A program made the translations under genes and the position numbers. From the NCBI GenBank assembly GCA_022113835.1, contig JAILWY010000005.1, forward strand, positions 6,838,501 to 6,902,500: a stretch of DNA of 64,000 nt, in the 5' to 3' direction. This document shows positions 22,155 through 32,800 of the stretch, piece after piece. The stretch is from Atopsyche davidsoni. Lineage: Eukaryota; Arthropoda; Insecta; Trichoptera; Hydrobiosidae. The stretch's first letter is position 1, and the number at the start of each line of letters is the position of its first letter. Below the pieces are notes generated by a model. That model ran no database searches. It had not been told where the DNA came from and worked only from the letters and a program-made list of their open reading frames with translations.

Positions 22155-22194
22155 ATGTCGGTCTCGTGCCGGCTCCCTACAGATTGTTTCCGCG
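22155..22194 (+). CDS. KChIP: Candidate alternative first exon of KChIP (Cys-containing)
   Basis: Within a GC-richer island (22090-22230), ATG at 22155 reads MSVSCRLPTDCFR and ends at the strong donor CGCG|GTGAGT (22194/22195) in phase 1, matching the acceptor at 54215. Joined there, the next residue would be Asp. Two cysteines close to the N-terminus would suit palmitoylation, used by some vertebrate KChIP variants. The chance of a matching phase alone is one in three and no promoter motif is clear, so this is a hypothesis. Confidence 0.25.
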
Positions 22195-23141
22195 GTGAGT
22201 CGGTCAGTCGCACTCAAATAAAACACATGCAGGATATTCCAGTTACGTTAGTCGTTCTCGTAGATTTATATAGTAACAATAAAATAACTCAAACTTTAAA
22301 AAAATAATCCTGTGAATAGTATGAATACGCTTTTTTAATAGGATTTTTTACTGCTTGAGTGCACTCGCTCTAACGAGCTCGAGGCACTTGCAATAATTAG
22401 AAAAATACAAAAGTCAAACTTTTCGATTATATGTCCACCTGGTAAATTTTTTTACTGAGAGTTCATATGTGTGATGATGTTTTAAAAAAAAGTAATGCTT
22501 TTTTTATTATTTTGTTAAATCTGTTGAATTGTAGGATGCAGTCACAAAAGACATTATTTGCTACCCCAAACGCTACTTGTAGCTGTATATAGCTTATTAA
22601 GATTTGTTTTTATTATACACATGAAATCATAGCAATCGAAAGTATGTAAAAATATTTACTTTTTTATATAGTTGATATTCATACAGGAATTTGTGTAAAT
22701 ATTATGAAACCCAGCAGATAATTAATACGTTATTCAAAAATAGCCTAAAATATTTATGTTTTCATACCCACGAGATTAAATCCACTTTGTTTGAAAAAAC
22801 AAAGTCTGCCGCTTCTATTATTGAAATTACATGCAAATTCCAGGTAGATTTAAACACAACAGCATTAATCTAACAACCGCGTAAAAAAAACACACCCAAA
22901 GCTTAATTGGCCACATAAATAAACCTACTTTTTGTATTTTTCGTTAATTGCGTAAAAACAATTGTTCACAACCTATAAATATCTCAAGCCAACTTGCAAA
23001 AAATTTAATTAACGTTACAGTTTTCCAAGGTAATAAGTTTTCAAATAAATGAACCTACAAACAAAAAAGACACTACCAATAAACTTATGTACAATACCTT
23101 TATAGGCTTTTATCCCGCGTTCAAACTAGAATACAATTAAA

Positions 23142-23600
23142 ATGATAAAAGACGATTGTGACTGCAAACAGAGAACTAGCAAAATACTAATGAATAAGAA
23201 AAAAATAAAATGCAATGAGAATTTTCTGATAAATAGCGCAAGATATGTGTTTTCGTACAAAAATTTAGGAGAGTGTTTTTTTTGTATTCAATTCCGATAT
23301 ACATTACGTAATCTACTTGAAACTATAAATAGCGTAAATCAATTCAATGGAGAAGAATGTATGAGTCAACTTCACACTGTAGAGTATAGACCGCACGTAA
23401 GCGTTTTTCCTGTCGAGGCTCATCAGTCTTCGATAGATAATTTTGGGCTGGGCTTAGTTCCTATTTTCGGACAAAAGCCAGCCCAAATGTTCTACCCTTT
23501 CATGGCCAATACTAATCTAACTAAAAATATATATGATATTTCATATAAAGTTCACAAGACTTACAATACAATATTAGTTCTGCGAAATAATTTGACGTAG
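23142..23600 (+). CDS. Unidentified 152-codon open frame
   Basis: This ATG frame ends in TAG. Its second half (HTVEYRPHVSVFPVEAHQSS and GLVPIFGQKPAQMFYPFM) is less AT-biased than the first and looks more protein-like. No domain, signal peptide or membrane segment is evident. No promoter or polyadenylation signal supports it as a gene. It could be chance, an old repeat fragment, or a conserved non-coding segment. I do not assign a function. Confidence 0.15.
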   Translation: MIKDDCDCKQRTSKILMNKKKIKCNENFLINSARYVFSYKNLGECFFCIQFRYTLRNLLETINSVNQFNGEECMSQLHTVEYRPHVSVFPVEAHQSSIDNFGLGLVPIFGQKPAQMFYPFMANTNLTKNIYDISYKVHKTYNTILVLRNNLT

Positions 23601-24990
23601 GAGCATTCTGTGGTGATTTCTTTAACGGAGATATTTTCGTGAATGAAGGTTTGTTTATGTTTCTTCAATATAAAATACAGAACGACCACCCAAGCTCATT
23701 TTTTAGTTTAAAATTTATTAATTCATATTATATATTTAGAAAAATAAAATAAAATAATCTTTAAGTTGATGATCAGACTTTGAAATATGATTTAGAATAT
23801 AAACGTTTCAATACAAAATAATGAATTCTTAACTGCCAATATGTTTTAAGGTAAACGTTATAAACATACTATAAAATAAATGATTTTACATTAAATCTTA
23901 AATAAATAAAAATATCAAACATACTTAGGTGAAATGTTTTATAACTTTAATAAAAGGTAACATTTAACAAATAATATCATAAAGTTTTAGATTTTTTTGT
24001 ATATTTCCTAGTATTACAACTACGAGAGTCTATTTAAACTAATTTCTACTGTGTATATATTTCATAATTATACATCTTTTTAAGTACTGCGTGTTACTCC
24101 ATGATCTACGGAGGTGTTTTTTATATATATTTTTTGATTATGTACCTATTTTCTTAGTATACACTGATATAAATACAACACATAAATATAATAATTCGTA
24201 CAAATTAATTTGATTTTATTGAATATGCAAATTTAGCTTTAAATAAGAAAATACCAGTAATGTAATAAATATGTGAAATGGCGCAGAAACTATGCAGACC
24301 GACCAAAAACAAATATCCCAAATTCAGAGTTAATCCGGTCCATCGCTTACTTATTCACGAGTCCAGGTCTGAACTGGTCACACACAATCAGGCAATCCAC
24401 TTGCACATCAGATCGATAGCGATCCTTTTATAGACGGCCCAGCTCATAAATCACTTACGGGAACCAATACTTCGCCTGCCCTGGGTCATGATATTTCCAA
24501 TACGACACTGGAGCTCACATTAGCAAAACATAAATTTATACATAAAACATATTTGCATTACATTTATTGTTAAGTTTTTAATCTTTTTAGCAAGTATTTT
24601 TATTTTTATGTTTTGGAAATATTTCGTGGTTTCATTAACAGATTGTATTCAATCATTTTAAAAAATAATGCTAAATACCCTTACCTCTCCCGACTCGTAT
24701 ATTTTTAGACGTCCGTTGGCTTAAGTAATTTTTTGCGTGAGTCTAAGTTCTAAGTCCATACTTTAATATTATTTTTTATGCTCTCGATAAAACATCAATA
24801 AAGTTTTACGTGGAATTAGTCTAATAATTCCAGAAATGATATTGAAAAATATTTTTATTAAGTATCAGGTTGTTTAAAAATTTTCCCGGTGTAATTTATT
24901 TAGAATGTCAGAATTTTTAAACATGACGTTAATTATAAAATATCGATTTTTCTTCAGTGATTCTAGAAGTGATAGTCAATCTTTTCTTTT
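23601..24990. other. Intronic AT-rich stretch
   Basis: No gene is recognised. A GC-richer patch occurs at 24285-24520 without splice-supported open frame. Confidence 0.4.
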
Positions 24991-25320
24991 GTGATAGTGG
25001 CATGGCTTTTGATTCGCCATGAATGTTTATTCGCGCGGCCTTGTAAGGCGAGCTCCGACACACCCGCACGTGACTATCAAACGCCATACAAATCATCCCT
25101 CTTTCCCGTTAACCCATTGCGCACCGGCGGCACCATAAATCGAGTTTCCGCCATATTAACTGCGGTAGCATTAATAGCATCACGCGGGCCCGACCAGAGG
25201 TCAAACAGTTCCCGGCCCGCCTGTTTGTTCTGCGCTATTTGTCCCTCCATTGTATAGTAAATCATGCCCGCTGTTGGCCGATCGAGAGTTTAATTTGTAG
25301 CGTCGCGCAACACTGGTATG
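24991..25320. promoter_or_regulatory. GC-rich intronic island (possible conserved non-coding element)
   Basis: About 300 bases of balanced composition with several CpGs sit in AT-rich intron. Both strands have short open frames but no matching-phase donor follows an ATG (ATG at 25019 reaches GTAAGG in phase 0). Enhancer function is only inferred from composition. Confidence 0.25.
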
Positions 25321-26489
25321 CAGACACTGTCGGTATATTTAGATGCAACATAACAGGTGACAACGTTTCGACCAAAAGGCGTAACCCACAAAAATAAATT
25401 TTATTTATTTTAAAATTTGTTAAGATTAAACTTGTAGAATCACTCAATACCAGTATGCATATAATAAAAAGACGTAACCCAGTCGTTATAGGACCCCAAA
25501 GACGTAACCCCGATATTTAGCTAAAATGAAATATAATTGTACCACGCAGAATACTCTCCACTATTCTTATGATATTGAAATTATTTAATATATTATTTAT
25601 TTATAGTTTATTAAAAAGGCCACCTTTTTCACCACTCTTTTACCGACACTAATTACCCTTGCTGATATTGCCTTTGAGAACACCGCTTCTTCCGCGTAAG
25701 TCTCCAGCTCCTGGAAGTACCTTCAGAAATGCTTTATTACTCATATTGAGAATCGCTGCCAAAGACGATCTTAAACTGCCTTTGAATAATTCATATAAAT
25801 TGTCAGATGTGCCACTTATCTTGCAGTTCGGTTAATATATGTAATATTAAGAATGTTTCAGGCAATCAATTTTATCTAGAGAATATAATATATTAGATTA
25901 AATTTGACTTTTTTTCCTAGAACTTGCATGCATTTTTTTAAACATAAATTTTATAAAATACATGTTTCAGCCAATAATTAATTTTAAGAACTTCAATATA
26001 TAGATATTCTCATTAAAAATTTACATCAATATTCTGCTCTAAAAATGAATTATCACTTAATATCACAAAATATTTTAAAAAACTTACTTTATACTAAAAT
26101 TATACATTGATTTATTATTTGTCTATTTTCTAGATCTTGAATCTTCATATCTTTATCTTATTTTAATTACTTAATGCTTTTATACAGTGCATCACTTACT
26201 CTTTAATAATAAATATTTATCATAAATAATGATGTTTTCTGTCTAATTCAGATCAGATAATATTCCTGGATTCTTAAAACAACTGACCTAATTACGAAGT
26301 CAAAAACTATTTTTTCACCAACATTTTCCATATTCCAATACTTTCATTCCAATACTTTTATTCCATATACTTTTGTAATATTACTTTTAATGCGTATCCC
26401 GTGTTTTATAAGAATCACAAAATTTTGATTTCTAAATTAATATTTTTGATACACCTGTACAATGAATAACCTTTATTCGATCGGCCTAA

Positions 26490-26765
26490 ACCGTTGCACC
26501 GTATATTTAGCCGGGCAGTTTATAAGAAGGGGACGCATTTACACCGGCCGAAAATACCTCGCCACAACCGCGTACAAAAATGGCCGGAGAGCCGGTGCGA
26601 AGCATCACCAGATGTTCAATGGCCAGACGCTGATTCGCGCAGCATCCTCGGAACGCCCTGCCAGCGCGGCAGACTGGCCGGGGCCCGAATACTGCGGGTC
26701 CTCTCCCAGCAAATGTCAGGGATTTATCTGCCAGCTTTCCGGGGAGCGGCTCCCAACTGAAGAAC
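26490..26765. promoter_or_regulatory. GC-rich intronic island
   Basis: About 270 bases of high GC directly beside family B copy 2, with an E-box CAGATG. Open frames exist on both strands but carry no recognisable protein and no matching splice donor. It could be a conserved element or an unclassified repeat. Confidence 0.25.
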
Positions 26766-26773
26766 GGAATGAT

Positions 26774-27178
26774 ATATTGAATATTTTTCAATATTTTTGA
26801 ATAAAATACTTGAGTGATTTTCCACATTTTCGTTTTTATTAGTGACCGGTTTCGCCAACCTTTCACTTTCATTTGTTCACAAAAATTTGCAATTATATAG
26901 AATCCTCCACTTGTCAGGTACATTAAAATCACATTAGCCCTTACCACCTGACAATCATTCTCTCTCTTTCCAACAACCTCTCCCTCTAACAATTGTTTAC
27001 CTAATTGCATATTATTATATAAAATCTCACTCTGTTTGATAATGCCAACGTGAAAGGTTGGCGAAGCCGGTCACTAATAAAAACGAAAATGTGGAAAATC
27101 ACTCAAGTATTTTATTCAAAAATATTAAAATTTAATTCCACCAAGTACTCTCTGTCAAAAATATTGAAATATTTTTCA
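26774..27178. mobile_element. Hammerhead-type inverted repeat, family B copy 2
   Basis: The left arm (ACTTGAGTGATTTTCCACAT, then GACCGGTTTCGCCAACC) and the inverted right arm (27035-27110) enclose the interior shared with copy 1 (GAATCCTCCACTTGTCAGGT). The right arm is complete: TTTGATAATGCCAAC, loop, GTTGGCGAAGCCGGTCAC. Similar 15-16-base sequences at both edges (ATTGAATATTTTTCA and ATTGAAATATTTTTCA) may be target duplications. Confidence 0.72.
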
Positions 27179-28104
27179 CTAAAAATACTTGGTATGATTA
27201 AAAAAAAAAAAAAAAAATTGTAATTAAGAGTATGTGGCTACCCTTTGAATGTGCACGCTTTTTTTTTTTCAAAACAAGATTTGGCTAGGGTGGTAGCGTA
27301 CATGGATGAGTTTGAACCCTTTTTTGAATGAATTGGTTGATGTGATTAAAAGACTATAAACAAGTAACTATCTAGGTTGTGGGGCAGCCTATATGGAGGC
27401 CTCTATTTTTGATATTGAGTATGAACGTTTTTTTGCATGTATCAAAAAATAAATAAATTTCAAGATATACCCCTTTAATCTGCGCGCAGGTTCAAGATAT
27501 GACTAAGGTGGTAGCACACAAAGATGAGTTTTTAATTGATGATTTAATATTCCGATTCCGACCGTGTAACGTATTTGCATTATATGATACGTGTCAATGT
27601 AATTTGTCCTATTATTTGGTCATTATTTCTTACATCATAAATTTTGCTTACTTTAACTATTTTCTATTTTGAATACTATTTAATTGAACAAAAGTTTGGA
27701 AACACTGGACAGTGAAATTATTTACATGGTGGCAATGATGGATCATCAATCACCAAGCAATCACAGGGTTCAGACAACTGTCGCACGTATGCAATATTTA
27801 TTTCTTAAATACACTGTGTAATAACATATTGACCTCAAGAAATAAACTTAGTTTAGTAAAAAAATTCGAGCAATTAACCCACAAACCAATATTTAATTAA
27901 ATTAAATATTAACTTAATAACATACTTTAACTTTTCATTAAATTTAAAGACTTGTATTAATTTTAAAAAAATACCTTAAGTTGTTCGCAGTCAAATCACC
28001 GTTTTTTACATTGTATATTTATCCATCGTTCAATAGATATTTTACAAGCAAAGCAGGTCTAATCAATTTACAGCCTCTCAAATACGTGAGCTTTAATTAA
28101 TATT
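27179..28104. other. Intronic stretch with poly-A run
   Basis: A run of about 17 A lies near 27198-27216, then AT-rich sequence. No gene recognised. Confidence 0.4.
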
Positions 28105-28365
28105 TTTGAGTAAAATACTTGACTGATTTTTCACATGTTCGTTTTTATTTGTGACCGGTTTCGCCCAACCTTTCACATTGGCATTATCAAACAGAGTAAG
28201 ATTGTATATAATAATAATCAATTAGGTAAACAATTGTTAGAGGGGGAGGTTGTTGGAAAGAGCGAGAATAATTATCAGGTGCAAAATCACTCAAGTATTT
28301 TACTTAAAAATATTAAAATGGAATTCCACCAAGTACTCTCTGTCAAAAATATTGAATTTCTGAGC
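28105..28365. mobile_element. Hammerhead-type inverted repeat, family B copy 3
   Basis: The left arm contains TTCGTTTTTATTTGTGACCG and the hairpin with TTATCAAACAGAG. The interior AATCAATTAGGTAAACAATT then GTTAGAGGGGGAGG is inverted relative to copies 1 and 2. The right end reads AAATCACTCAAGTATTTTAC and finishes GTCAAAAATATTGAATTTC. It is shorter than copy 2 through loss of part of the right arm. Confidence 0.7.
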
Positions 28366-29355
28366 TTAAATTATGAAACATCAACACCAACTCCAACCAT
28401 ATGCACGTCCTATATTTCATTTTCTGCGACAGGGTTCTAGTTTTGAGTTGGCTGTATTTTTGAAGTACGAGCCCAACTCATGACTTGCCGAAAAGTGCCC
28501 AGGACGTACTTGTCGGCGGCAGAGGACTTGAATTGCCGGGCCTTGCTGCGAGGAAGAATGTGGCAGCCGAGTAGTTCAAGAGAATGTACCACCCTTACTA
28601 GATGAGTTGACATAAAAATAGTCCAGAAAACTTGCCTGTAACGACACCGAAATCTTTTGAAAATATGGTTTTACACAGCAGTGTACCGATTAGCAGGCAC
28701 TATAATATTACCGTTTAAAGAATCTAAAAAATGATATTTTGATATTCTTATTCATATATTTTATTCGATAGTTTGTTTCAGTAGAGTTACCATGTATAAT
28801 ATGCCGCTCTTTATTAATAGCTATTTTAGACAAAATCAAAACAAAGCAAAATTTACTTTGAGAATATTATAAAAAACGTGTGTGTTTTATTAATTAATTA
28901 TATGTTTATTTTAAAGTTATTATAATGTATAAAACTAATAAAAAACAAGTTACCATTACACATATATATTTTTACGGAACAGTTTAGAATAGAGTTGTTA
29001 GAAACTTGAAACAATATTTTATAAATTCCTTGGAAAGTTTACCTTTAGTAGACACTTGGTAGCCGTTTTAAATGTTTCCCTCAAGTTCAATAATTATCGT
29101 ACTAACAGATAAGAAAAAAACATTTTTCAAAGATACTAAAAATATGCAGTCCATCACATTGAACTTTAATCGGAAATGCCTTGTAATAAATACTTATTAC
29201 TCCAACACCTAAACGGCAATCAACTTAAAGAATTTGTACTATCGATTATTTATAGGCCTAATTTATTGCGATACTGAAAGCTTTCTTGGGTAATGAGGCT
29301 AATCGCTATTGATGTGGTTTCAATTTTATTTTTAAATTTTGTATTAATCAAAGTC
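28366..29355. other. Intronic stretch
   Basis: A GC-richer patch at 28440-28600 has no supported exon. The rest is AT-rich. Confidence 0.4.
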
Positions 29356-29610
29356 GGACAATACCCTGGAGTCAGTCCCGCCTCCTTTCGGAAGGACTAT
29401 TTGTTTATTTTGGAATCGCAAACGTTCCTCGGAGATCACTTCGCGGAAACTTAACCGGCGGCGCACGGCTGGAGAGGAAAACCATTGCAGTCTATCTCGA
29501 TGTAATAACCGCTTAGAACGAAGAGGAACACTTAATGCAATCGAGAGAAACTCGACGGTTTGGACTAACGACCGAGGAGCGGATATTGAAAACGAAGAGT
29601 TAAAGGAAAA
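29356..29610. promoter_or_regulatory. GC-rich intronic island
   Basis: About 250 bases of balanced composition within AT-rich intron, with no ATG exon or usable donor on the + strand. Possible conserved element; function inferred from composition only. Confidence 0.2.
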
Positions 29611-29861
29611 CTACCGCAACTGAAGAATAATGATTTTCATTAAATACGATGTATCATTATAAATGGTTAAAATAAAAATATATTTTTATCTTATACCACT
29701 GCCATTCATAGCTTAAAACTCTTAAAAATGATAATACAAAAAATGCAATAAATACAAATCTAAGATATCTAATGTATTAAATAAATATTTATTCTTTATA
29801 TTTACGTACAAGCAGGTTTTATCATTCTATAAATAGAATATATAGAGTAAAGCAGTAAATA

Positions 29862-29970
29862 CTGAAGCTGCCGCAGTCGTTGGGATTCGAACAAACGATA
29901 TCCACGTGTAATGTTATTTCCTTCCACGTGCTGGTGCTAATGCTCCAGTGCTTCTCAAATGTCGCCTTGT
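29862..29970 (-). repeat. Possible tRNA-derived SINE fragment
   Basis: On the minus strand TAGCACCAGCACGTGG resembles a pol III A box and TTGTTCGAATCCCAACG, about 40 bases later, is a good B box (GTTCGAATCC). The anticodon arm is not recognisable. A single copy is seen, so assignment as a SINE head is tentative. Confidence 0.3.
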
Positions 29971-30252
29971 CTTCGTGTGGGCTTTGTTTCATAAAATAAA
30001 GAATATGGAGTATTGAACACAAAAACACTGAACATTCGTTGAACGGACATAAAAATCAGAAAATATCAAACGATGTAATGTTATGCGTTTTATTGAATAC
30101 TTTGCAACTATATTTATACATGTATCTAAATCGTAAGTAACATATTTTTTTATATTTGATTCTACATAAACTTCACCAACTCAGGCAATCTCACAAAGAA
30201 ACCGGTAGTTAGTCACATTTTCCCAAACACTCATAATAATTTCTTAAATTAA

Positions 30253-30253
<1 letters not shown>

Positions 30254-30285
<32 letters not shown>

Positions 30286-30288
30286 AGT
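30254..30288. repeat. AT/GT compound microsatellite
   Basis: TATATATATA followed by about ten GT units and ending GTGAGTGA. Length polymorphism is expected. Confidence 0.85.
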
Positions 30289-31484
30289 GAAGAAATTTCA
30301 TAAAATATGGGTTTTATGATATTATCTCTTAAAAAATGTATGTTAAAAGTTTTACGTCCTTTCATTTTATATAAAAATATGGTTTAGAAACGATATTGTT
30401 TACTTCTTTACTTACTTTAAAAGCAATTTTCTAAAAGCTTATAATTTTAAAACATTGTCATGTCATCAAACATGAACTTCAGGACAGTTTAATGTTATTG
30501 CTATTTTCTACAATTATTTATTATCAAATCACATAATGTTTTATTAATATTTATTTCGTTTTTGTAACGTAAAGTATTATTAGGTCGACTACGTTAAATA
30601 ATTTGGTGTGAAGAAATCATAATGCACTACGAATAAGATAAGTAAGAATAATCTTAGAGTAAATCTCCGATATTATTGAGCTACTCGTTGCATTTTCACT
30701 AATTACGCTATTAAATTGTGAAGTTTGTGTCATTAATTGCGTCTGCATTTATATAAATGTTATAGCACTTAGGAGTGCTGTCAAAAAACTGCGATCTCGC
30801 GTACGTATATAGATAAGTGCACAAAAAAATAGAAAGGTGCTAAATAAAACTGTTGAATGTAAATGAAAACAAGTAATTCTTCATAATGATCCGAAATTTT
30901 TTTTAAAAAATACAAAAATGTATAAAAACAATTCGTTTTATTCCTTTGATTTACAGTGGAGTCATACTAAAATTGCGTGTGGAGACTTTCCGGTTTTTTT
31001 ACAGTAAATACAAAATCAATTACATAAAACAAAGTAAATAATATCTTACACAGTAAGTTTTTCTCATGACGTGACATATTTAATATCATATCAAGGTGTT
31101 CATCAAAAATATAACAAAAAAATTCCCTCCCTTGTTATATTTCTTGTTGTTTCTCCGCGAGAGAGTCTCGGCTTAACCTATATTTTCTGAAATAAGTATA
31201 CCCGAGTAAGTACTTAGTGCTCGGCCATTGGATCATTAGGAAGCTCTGTGCCTGAAGAAAACTGCTCGGGACATAACCAAAAACCCCCGCAAGACACGTC
31301 TTTTTTTAAATCACAAAAACACCAAATTAATTAACACTAGCTGTCCAGCTTAGAGAGCTTTAGTGTCGCAGGAAAGCATTTCGAAGAAAGCGCTGAAAAA
31401 GCTTACCATAGAACAGTGCTTTTTAAATTGTATATTCAGCATTTTAATATCAATTACACTCGTGTGGCATATAGCAAATTCAAA

Positions 31485-31562
31485 AAAGTTATTTTTTATA
31501 TAAATAAAAAAGCTATTTTTTATATAAATAAAAGAGCTGTTTTTTATATAAATTAAAAAATT
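31485..31562. repeat. Short tandem repeat, three copies of about 29 bases
   Basis: The block TTTTTTATATAAATAAAA followed by an AAGCT/GAGCT-type linker recurs three times with small differences. Confidence 0.7.
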
Positions 31563-32529
31563 AAATTATCATTGTTTAAAAAAAAACTTTAACTTACCTC
31601 ACTTTACATAAGAGTTATCATAGCTTTTATATGATCGAATAATAAATTACTTCACTGTTATATGAAAAAAATAAAAAGGGTTCCAGGGATAAATAATAAA
31701 TAAGCAGTTGAAATTTTTTTCTTCCATAATATCCTATTATGAATCTTGAATTTTAATTTGCCGGTTTGTGACCTATAAGAGTTTTAAAGTATTTCGTTTT
31801 TTCACTAAGAAATTAATCGGTCTTGTATTCATTTCCGTTTTTTTTTCTCAGATCCTCCAGGGACGCGATTAATTTCTCGTTTTCAGAGTCATTTTGGATT
31901 TATTAGGCTTAAATGTTTATTTCTGTCTCAAAAGGATTTGTTGAGTTAGGAAATAATTCACGCTGGAAATTAATTTACATATTTTACTGAATAAATTAAA
32001 AAAGTCATGGCGATCGTATAAATAAAATAAAAATTTATTGAAATTATTAAAAAGGGTATATAGTTTTTCCAGGTTTGTTTAGAATCAGTGCTGAAAATAT
32101 TTTAAAAAATATATCGGGATAAGTTATTTTCATTTAATTTTTTTACTTGATATAGGAATTTTTTGTGAGTGTGTGTATAACTATTGTACCCCCAAAGTTG
32201 TAAAAAACAGCATAATACAGCTTCATATAATGGAATCATAGCTTGTCGTTAGTAAAAATACTATTCAAATAAGTAACGTAATCATTTTTTTGTGTTCACA
32301 ACTAATAAATTAATATTATTCGTATATGTTAAAATTATTAAAACGAATCGTTTTTGTGTACCCAATTTCAAAAACTCAATCGATCATAATCGCATTATGC
32401 CAGATTACGCAAATTTCATCTTGTGCCCCACCTTTCACAAATGTATCGGATTGTTTATCATACAAACTGAACACCACTCCCTTAACTTGTATTCCGTATA
32501 TTTAACGGTAAATCAAAACTAAAAGTTTT

Positions 32530-32800
32530 CCGTGCAGTCACACGTGCCTCCGCAGAGCCAGCCAGGTCGGTCGCCGGCTATTTTTGTCAGTCATTCCGTA
32601 TTGAAGGCGCCCACCTGGCAGGTGCTGGCGCGGTTTCTCACCTGCCGAGAGAATTCTCCTGGTGCGGATGTTTGCAAATCTCTCGGGTGCGCAATTTGCG
32701 AGTTTACGACATTTACCTCGGACGGGAACGAGCTTCGGCATAAGCGAGAACAGGAGTTACATGTCGAGGACTTGGCGTTTGTTTTCTCAAAACAATTTGC
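32530..32800. promoter_or_regulatory. GC-rich intronic island with E-box cluster
   Basis: CACGTG at 32541-32546 is followed by CACCTG at 32612-32617, CAGGTG at 32619-32624 and CACCTG at 32639-32644. Three CAGGTG-class boxes within 33 bases is far above expectation for this AT-rich intron. Such boxes bind Snail/Scratch/ZEB repressors and bHLH activators. Open frames on both strands are not convincing as protein. Enhancer or silencer of KChIP is a reasonable inference. Confidence 0.4.
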
